A stretch of 64,000 bases of DNA, taken from assembly GCA_013397455.1 (NCBI GenBank), contig VYZB01000240.1:798623-862622 (forward strand), read 5' to 3'. Below the pieces are notes generated by a model, which searched no databases, was not told where the DNA came from, and saw only the letters and a list, made by a program, of their open reading frames with translations. This document shows positions 56,601 through 64,000 of the stretch, one piece after another. The DNA comes from Crotophaga sulcirostris (Eukaryota > Chordata > Aves > Cuculiformes > Crotophagidae). The position numbers and the translations under genes were made by a program. How positions within the stretch are numbered: the stretch's first letter is position 1; each line of letters begins with the position of its first letter.

Positions 56601-58363
56601 ATCACAAAGTTAACCACAGGGCAAGTTGAAGGTGTTTCAAGTCCCCAGCGTAATACCCAACATAGCCAGCATGCAGGCAGCAGCATTCCCAAGTGTCTTA
56701 ATCCTGCCACAGCATTGCGCTTCCAGCTGCTCTCCTCAGAGGCAGGGAGGCCACTGGGCTATGGGTTTCTTCAGGACATGAGCATCACCTTGCTGAGGGG
56801 GTCAACAGGTAGGAAATTCAGTCCACTAGGAAGCACAATAGCAGGTGCCAAATCTAAGAGTGGTCTTAGGGAATATATGCAAACACCTGCTTAAAAGCAA
56901 CTGAATTGAGACCGCCAACTCCTTTTGCACAGACTACAAAATATTTACTATGATTTCCATTCCCCAGCAAGTGAAGCTCAGATGTCACATTGATTGGGTG
57001 CAATGTAAGAAGCTTGACAGACAGAAACGATGCAGAGCAATCTGGAAAGCACGGGAAGCTGGGCTCCACAGAACAATACGTACTTTTCAAGACAACTATA
57101 TGGAAGTAGCTGCATGCAAGAACAAGAATACGTTGCATTTTGAGGACAAGGGGCTGCATTCATCGGGTATTGAAACCAAAGAGTCCCTGGCAAATACCTA
57201 GCTGCACAGGAATCTGCAGGAAGAGAGGGAGAGCTCATTTCAACACTTGGATACATACATGGCAGAAAATCAGCAAAGCACTTTGGCAAGACCATGTCTG
57301 GAAGTGTGCAGAAAGCACATCTGGAAAGCAGCTATTTGGGGAAGGACAGATCTCAGCTGAATCCTGGAAAACCAACCCTAAAGTCCAAGGCTGAAACAAC
57401 ATATGCCTTCTTGAGCTGGAGAGCTTCCTGAGCAGTCCATATCAACCTCTATTGGAAGAACATGAAGAAAGACTTCTAGTAAAAGAGGTCACCTGAATTT
57501 AGGAGAAATAGACTCAGGAACCCACTGGCTGAGCCCAGCAGGACTCAGTCTCTGGACGAGCAGCAAAACATTCATGCACTAACAGCAAGAGTAGTTGAAA
57601 CAACCCTGCCGTGCAACAGAATCCTCCCCAACCACCACTGGACAAGTCTGTAAGTCCAAAAGAGATATTTCATTAAAAAGCTGAGTCTGAAGAGAACCCC
57701 TGGGAAACCTATTGTTTGGAAACCTGCATCACAACACTACCTACTTTCTGGAGCAAGATCAGATTTTCTACTCTTAGATTTTCAAGTAATTGACATTATA
57801 AAGATCCCAGAGTGGCTGTATTATTTTCTTTCCATGTGTTACTAGAGAGTCTAATTTCTTCATTTGTCTGTAGCTACGAGATAGTTGAATTTATTTCAGT
57901 TAGGGGAATATTTCCTTCAAGAACTGAAGATAGCCAAATGCCCCAAAAGATTATCTTAATTCTGTGAGAAGCAGTTCAATAATATTATGATAATACCTGC
58001 TATGTATTTTGGTGATCTACTGCTATGCCTTGGGTTCAGTGTTTAAACAGCTGACTTGTGTTAGGAGCATTATGTAGATTTGTTTACACTTAGTTGAATT
58101 ATTGCTAACAAGAAGTATTTTTTAAGCATCGTGGCACTATATTTCTTTGTGATGGAAAGGTGATAGCTTTACACTACATCTAAAACTCACCCAGTGATTT
58201 CCTCTGATAGATTGATTGCTGTTATGAGGGAACCCTTTTATCCCCACCCACAGCACAAGATACTGTTATGCAAAACACAGGATCCAAGAAACTACAAAGA
58301 AAAGATTATCCACACTTTAGAGAAGTGCCCCTTTCCATCTTCAACAGGATAACAAATCACATT

Positions 58364-58822
58364 TAGGGCCATGAAGATGATCCGAGGGCTGAAGCACCTC
58401 CTGTATGAGGACAGGCTGAGGGATTTGGGGTTGTTCAGCCTGGAGAAGAGGAGGCTCAGGGGAGACCTTATTGCTCTCTACAACTACCTAAAAGGAGGTT
58501 GTAGTCAAGCGGGCGTTGGTCTCTTCTCCCAGGTGACCAGTGACAGAACTAGAGGGCACGGACTTAAACTTCGTCAGGGGAGGTTTAGACTTGATGTGAG
58601 GAAGAAGTTCTACACTGAAAGGGTGATTGGCCACTGGAATGCGCTGCCCAGGGTGGTGGTGGAGTCGCCGACCCTTGAAGTGTTTAAGGGAAGATTGGAT
58701 GAGGCACTGAGTGCCATGGTTTAGATGATGAGGTGGTGTTCGTGTTGGCTTATAGGTTGGCTTATAGGTTGGACTTGATGATCTTGGAGGTCTCTTCCAA
58801 CCTGGTTATACTGTGTGTGTGT
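58364..58822 (+). mobile_element. CR1 with long open RT C-terminal frame
   Basis: Frame 58371-58724 (117 codons) encodes the C-terminal part of the CR1 endonuclease/[25 protein letters not shown], then [20 protein letters not shown], then [19 protein letters not shown], ending at the expected stop. The 3' end is GGACTTGATGATCTTGGAGG, CCAACCTGGTTATACTGTG, followed by expanded GTGTGT sequence. 5' truncated. It is one of the youngest-looking copies here and belongs to the same subfamily as 29765-30045. Confidence 0.95.
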
Positions 58823-58825
58823 ACT

Positions 58826-59128
58826 GTGTGTGTGGGAGGGGCTTTTTAGCAAGGCCTGTTGTGACAGGACAAAGAGTAATGGTTTTTAACTAAGGGATGG
58901 GAGATTTAGACTGGATATAAGGAAGAAATTTTTGTAAAGGTGGGGAAACACTGGAACAGGTTCCCTAGGGAGGCAGTTGATCCCCCATCCCTGGAAACAT
59001 TCAAGCTCATGTTGGACAGGGCTCTGAACAACCTCATCTGGTTGAAGGTGTCCCTGTTCATTGTGACATTGGCCTAGATGACCTGTAAAGTTCCCTTCCA
59101 ACCCAAAGCATTCTATGATTCTGTGATT
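58826..59128 (+). mobile_element. Second CR1 copy, tandem to the first
   Basis: Sense CR1 starting GGAGGGGCTTTTTAGCAAGG within the element body, followed by the RT C-terminal segment (frame-broken), CATTCAAGCTCATGTTGGAC and the end AAGCATTCTATGATTCTGTG. It belongs to the ATTCTATGATT-ending subfamily, unlike the adjacent copy. Confidence 0.92.
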
Positions 59129-62100
59129 TAATTAAAATCAAAATTACCTCAAATAACGGCTGCTTCTGGAAAATAACCCATCTATCCACTTGAGCTGCAG
59201 CAATTGCAGTCATTACAAGAGCCAGGTCTTGAGCTATGAGGCAGAGAAACCTCTTTAGAAGCTGAAAAGTGCAGAGCAGTGTCTTCACTTCCCTCCATAT
59301 TAATTTATTTCTAGCTTAAGATGTATTCTCTTGCGATCAGTTATTCCTTGACAGTACTCTGCTTTCAGTAGGAAACGGATCTCCTTCACTGGTCCCAACC
59401 CACACAGCTGAAAAACAACCTTTCCCTTGCAAGTTAATTTTAGGAGGAAGCTGTTGTCTGCTTAACTCCTTCCTCAGGCAACCTACACAAGAAACTTGGC
59501 CACAGAAGCCCCCTGTACAGTCATTCTTTCTTTGGAAGCTGATGAGAATGAGAGAGAGAGAGAAATCAGAGGATGCACATAGGAACGTTGTCCTCACTGC
59601 TCTTCTGGGCTGAGCTGCTCAGCCCATTGCCACCAGCCCTTACAATTTCTTTCCAGAGCCTCTGGCCATAAATACCTGTGATCTTAAAAGATAAGTGCCT
59701 ATACCAATTAACTCTTACACAGACCTTGCTTCTTACTAATTGTACATGCCACCGCGTACACAGACAACCCCGACTCCATCCCTAGAGACCCTTTTGCACC
59801 TTTAATTTTCAGGCACAGGGAGTTTTAATATTTGCTCTTTTGAGATTGCCAAAGCAGCAGTAAATCCTAATCCGTACTTTCTTAACACTAGTAGAGTTTG
59901 GTTCTTTTATTATCAGATACCTGCTGAGAGCTGCCTGCGTTGATATTTTACTGACAGCAGAACACTTCATACACTGATATTATCTGAAACCACTTGGAAA
60001 AATAACACATCCAGAAGGCTGCCACAAAGACATCCTGAAGATGGAAGCTGCAATTAATGATGCTGACATTTCAGAATGTAATCTAGGATGCCATTCCTTG
60101 TTAGACCATCTATGCTAGTTTAAAAGATGTTCAATTAATCATATCACTGGTAGCCAGAGTAACATCCAACAGGTAACAATGCTTTTTATATACAGAGGAC
60201 ATGAATGATGTCTTTATGACCAGCCAGATCACACAGTGCTTTTGTCTTTAATGTGCTCATAGTTACTTACTGTTGCTTCTCAGCTTGTTATATGAGCTGT
60301 AATCATAACTTTCTTGCAGTATCTCCAGTAAAATTGCCATATCTGAGTGCAATTTGCTGTGAGCCTGATTTAAACTCTCTTCATCCGGCCATCTGAGTAG
60401 TCTTTTCCAGTTCCAATAATGTCCTCAGATAATCCCACTTTTCTGCAGTGAGGAGAAGAGCTGCCTCACAGGTAGCAAGGAGTTTTGTGCTGGATCACAG
60501 GATAGGAAGTCACGAGTCCTTAGAAAGACTAAGGTAAGCATAAGCTAAACTGTGTGTTGAAAAATTAATATCAATGGGTTTTTTTCCCTGCTATTTATAT
60601 ATTGCTTACAAAATACTCAAACTTAGTTTTTCTCCTTTTGTTATGTAGCAAACATTAATCCCTCCCTTTCCCAACTAGCCCCTTGCCATGAGCAGAGATG
60701 AAATAAACAGCTGGGCTACTCCTGCCAAGAGCAATTTCACCTCTCAGCAGTGCCAAAAACACCATTGCCTGCATCCTGGCATCAGCCATTTCAGCACAGC
60801 CTCAGCAACAGCATTTGCACAGCCAGCAATAGAAAGAACTTGGCTTTTTGTATGTCCGACCAAAATAATGGCAATTTAAAAATATCCTTGGCAAGGGAAT
60901 GGCAGAGTGTGCCTTAAAATATACATCAAACTACTTGAAATCTTCAGGGATTCAACGAGACATCAGAGGCGAGTGGTTTAACATTACAGACAGCAAAGAG
61001 AGTCATTGTTAGAGCTACATGGAAAGAAAAGTACTTCCTTTTCAAAGGGCAGTCGGAAATAGAGTTTAGTTTCAAGGGGGGGTTTGGTTGGTTTGAGGTT
61101 TGGATTTTCTTTTTTTAACCTTCTCTGTGGAAGGGGAGGCAGCCAAGCACCAGGATTGTGCTGCCAGTCAGCTTGAGGAGAAGTGCTTTGCCCAGTAGAA
61201 AAAAAAATTGGAAACAGATGCTGGGGCAGTCCTCTCTTCTCCCCAGCAGGCAGCCAGAAGAAAAAAAACCATGACAGTAGGTAGGCATCCACTTTAAATC
61301 TGCTTGGGTTCCTCTACAGCTTCCTTGAAGTCAAGCTGAGCCCATGAAACATTTCAATCAACATCAGTACAAGAGGGTTTTTTTTTCTCCCCATCAGAAT
61401 TACCAGTTGCCTGGAGAGTTTCTCACAGTTGCTACAAGTTGCAGGGATCAAGTAACAACACAGTAGAGGTTGCCTCAGTAGGTGCCAGGAGGCAGCCCAG
61501 TCATGTACTGATTTTCAGGACACTCTTCAAGAATGTGCCAGTTCCAGCTCCTGGAAAAGCCTCACTGTGTTGGGAAGAGAGGGTTGCATAGTCTGGGGCA
61601 AGAGAAACTGGTAGCAAGAAGGCACTTGCATGACCTTTCTGCTCAGGCTCAGCTTGCAGGATGGTTTTAAGAACTGCCTCTCTCCTGGGGTGCAGACTTC
61701 ATGGACCCTGGAGCAAAGTGAAGAATGTTTCCAGGGCACTCAGAGGTGGTGCCAGGAGGGCAGTCTGAAATCCTCAGGTTGCAATGCCAGCAGCATTTGC
61801 AGCTTCACCAGTTCTGCTGTATTTTTCAAGCCTGAAAGAGTCTCCTGCTATCGCCTTGCTGGCAGCAGTCACTCTAGGGATCCGGGCAGTGAGGACGAGT
61901 GCTTATTAAAATAGATGAGCTCAAAGAGTAGCCAGGTCCACAAACGTTGGCTTCTTGCCTTCTCCAGCTTCTCCACAAAGTTTCTGCTCTTCTTTTCCAT
62001 GTCTGTGAATGTTGTGGGCTAAGAAACCAGAACAAAAAAGAGCCAGCAGGTAGAACTTGACTCCCCAGCACCAAAGATTTCTACAAAAGGTGTTACTGCA

Positions 62101-63928
62101 GAAGGGTCCGAGTAAAGAATATACACCAAAGTGGCTACAAACAGTAGAGGTATGGAAAAGAGACATTTGCTAGGCCTGCCAAAGGGAATGGAGAGGGAAG
62201 GCATGTTCTTGCCAGGATTACATGTGAAACAGCCCACAGTGGCATGAACAGTGCAGGGTACAGGACAGAGCAAGGCTGCAGAGGTACTGGGCTTTACTGG
62301 TCCAAGAGATAGGAATAGGGTTAACAAGGTACAAAGTGGAAACATCTGCAGTTAGTTTTGAGTCTGTAATAGCTCCTTTGGAAATATTGGCTTTGGGGTA
62401 GGACTACTGCAGATGGAGAAAGCTGTGGACATATAGAGGTCTAACTCTAGAGGAAAGCCTCCAAATAGCCAGGATAGGAGATCAAGTTAAAGACCAGCCA
62501 CTCATGCAGAAGGGTCAAGGCACGGAGTGACCCATTTAGAAGGAGAGAGACAACTCGGCTGGAGTGATCACCATGTTTTCCATACTAAGACTTCTAGAAA
62601 AAGCTCAGACATATCTGAAGATGTTCATGGTTTGCAGTGTACACCAGGTACACTGTCAACATGTTTGATTGAGGCCAATGCTAGAAACAGAGGAACCCAG
62701 AAAACACTTGCGGTTTGACGCAGGACAGAGAAAAGACATAAATTACATGAGCAATAAAGAATAACAGCATTGCACATGGACCCACAAACTTCCCTTACAG
62801 CAACCACACACAAACAAGTTGGAAACTGGTTCAAAGACCGCAAGAAATGAGGAACTACAAGATCTAACAGATACGTGAGCTAAGATAATCGTTTCCCATG
62901 CTCCGTAGTACTCACTTCTCTGCCGAGGAGCTGACCAGAGAGACTTCAGGCAGATACAGTCTACATTTACATGGATCAGTAGTTCATAGAGTGAAACAGT
63001 TGCTCTACATCTATGCCATATATGTTTTAGAGTGTAACTGAATAGGTCTGGTCTGATCCTGTACCTGGATGCCTGTTAACAGTGGTCGCGCCTTACACAC
63101 CTGATTTGAAAGAAAATGTTTCTTTAAATGCACTCAATGTGATCTCCTGCAGGCAGGTGCCAAGCGAGCTCTGCCCCCATGCCAAGCTCACGCTGCACAA
63201 GAGCCCACAGCAATGCAGTTAGCACAGATGTTTCAGCATCTGCTGTGCTCATCGCTGGGATGATGCCAGTATCAGGAGGACAGAAAGGGGCTTGGGGAAC
63301 GTGGGCCTGTATTTGGGTCAGAAAACATTTGCTCAAGTGAGTTTCCAGGGGATGCAGTATTAAGCAGAAAAAAAGGTCTTTAGGGAAACAGCACATGTAG
63401 CTTCTGTAGAGCACACAGAGCTTTCTCCAACTTTGAGCCTTTTGAAGGGCAACATGGTCCTACATTATCCCCCCTCTGTTTCCTGGTACCTTAGCCAGAT
63501 CACCTGTCCATGTTCTGCCTACTTCGGACTGGATCACTGAACACAAGAGGACAAGCTTGTTATTGATGTGCTTAGGCATTGCTCCATTTATTATTGATGT
63601 GATGTGTAAATGATGGCATGCCGTCCATTTCCTCTCTTGTAAAGTGTTAATATCAATTATTAAAAATAGCCTGAGGCATGAAATATGGGGCACAAAAACA
63701 CTTGCCCATGAGTGATGGGCACACAGCTATGATACAGCTGCATCCTTAATATCACATCTCTGAAGGCTGGCACTGACTGCTCGTACAGGTGACAGCAGCC
63801 TCTGCAGTGTTGTTTCCTTCTCTGCTGAGGCACAGGGCTGGCACTGCTGGAGGGCTGCTCTCTGGGAGGGAGAAGCTGCACGTTACAGGTACAGCTTTCC
63901 AAGATGGACTAAGGATGCAACACTTGAT
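59129..63928. other. Unique sequence; no supported gene
   Basis: No repeat was recognised except a short GA microsatellite near 59549-59562. Minus-strand frames around 61921-62345 and others lack domain or splice support. Confidence 0.45.
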
Positions 63929-64000
63929 ATAGAATAATAGAAATGGTTTGGGTTGGAAGGGACCTTAAAGTCCATCCAGTTCCAACCCCTCTGCCATGGG
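63929..64000 (-). mobile_element. CR1 3' end, cut by the window edge
   Basis: ATAGAATAATAGAAATGGTT, then GGGTTGGAAGGGACC, then CCAGTTCCAACCCCTCTGCC: a reverse CR1 beginning at its 3' terminus and continuing past base 64000. Confidence 0.93.

Larger units (their letters stand above)
48964..58363. other. 9.4 kb largely unique; no supported gene
   Basis: Contains A/T homopolymer runs (about 25 A at 52746-52770), a CCA-rich microsatellite with adjoining C and A runs at 53581-53622, and a possible SINE trace near 51255-51345. No CR1 copy and no supported exon were seen. Confidence 0.45.

Overview
The window reads as nuclear DNA from a bird. The main evidence is at least seventeen fragments of CR1 non-LTR retrotransposons. 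They show the CR1 3' signature (a conserved block ending in short ATTCTATGATT-type or ATACTGTGA-type repeats) and translate in part to the C-terminal end of the CR1 endonuclease/reverse transcriptase ORF. Outside one GC-rich block the sequence is A+T-rich and CpG-poor, with no operon-like ORF packing. Most long reading frames are CR1 remnants or minisatellite artefacts. I could not recognise any protein-coding gene by name.

Layout: 1-38.2 kb is non-repetitive intron-like or intergenic sequence with scattered CR1 fragments. It also holds several short minus-strand open segments bounded by splice-like sites, some of them phase-compatible, offered only as low-confidence candidate exons. At 38.6-39.27 kb there is a C-rich (plus strand) minisatellite with a 22-bp period and 44-bp higher-order units. 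A CpG island follows at about 39.27-40.54 kb, broken by a 436-base assembly gap (39470-39905). The island's right part has the architecture of a bidirectional promoter: a YY1/TISU-like AAGATGGCGG on the minus strand with a plausible first-exon splice donor at 40170/40169, an E-box, two CCAAT boxes, a TATA-like TATTTATA on the plus strand, and a Kozak-type ATG at 40498 (+).

From 40.54 kb rightward the island ends abruptly in a nested CR1 pair. A 0.3-kb unclassified repeat occurs twice in direct orientation (41.18 and 42.96 kb). Between the copies lie a 41-bp pyrimidine-rich tandem repeat and more CR1. From 43.3 to 64 kb the sequence is mostly unique, with a CR1 tail at 48.9 kb, a possible tRNA-derived SINE trace at 51.3 kb, a tandem pair of CR1 copies at 58.4-59.1 kb, and another CR1 running off the end.

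Best overall reading: the promoter and first exon of a minus-strand gene whose body probably extends to the left, with a possible divergent plus-strand transcript to the right. The identity of either transcript cannot be read from the sequence alone.
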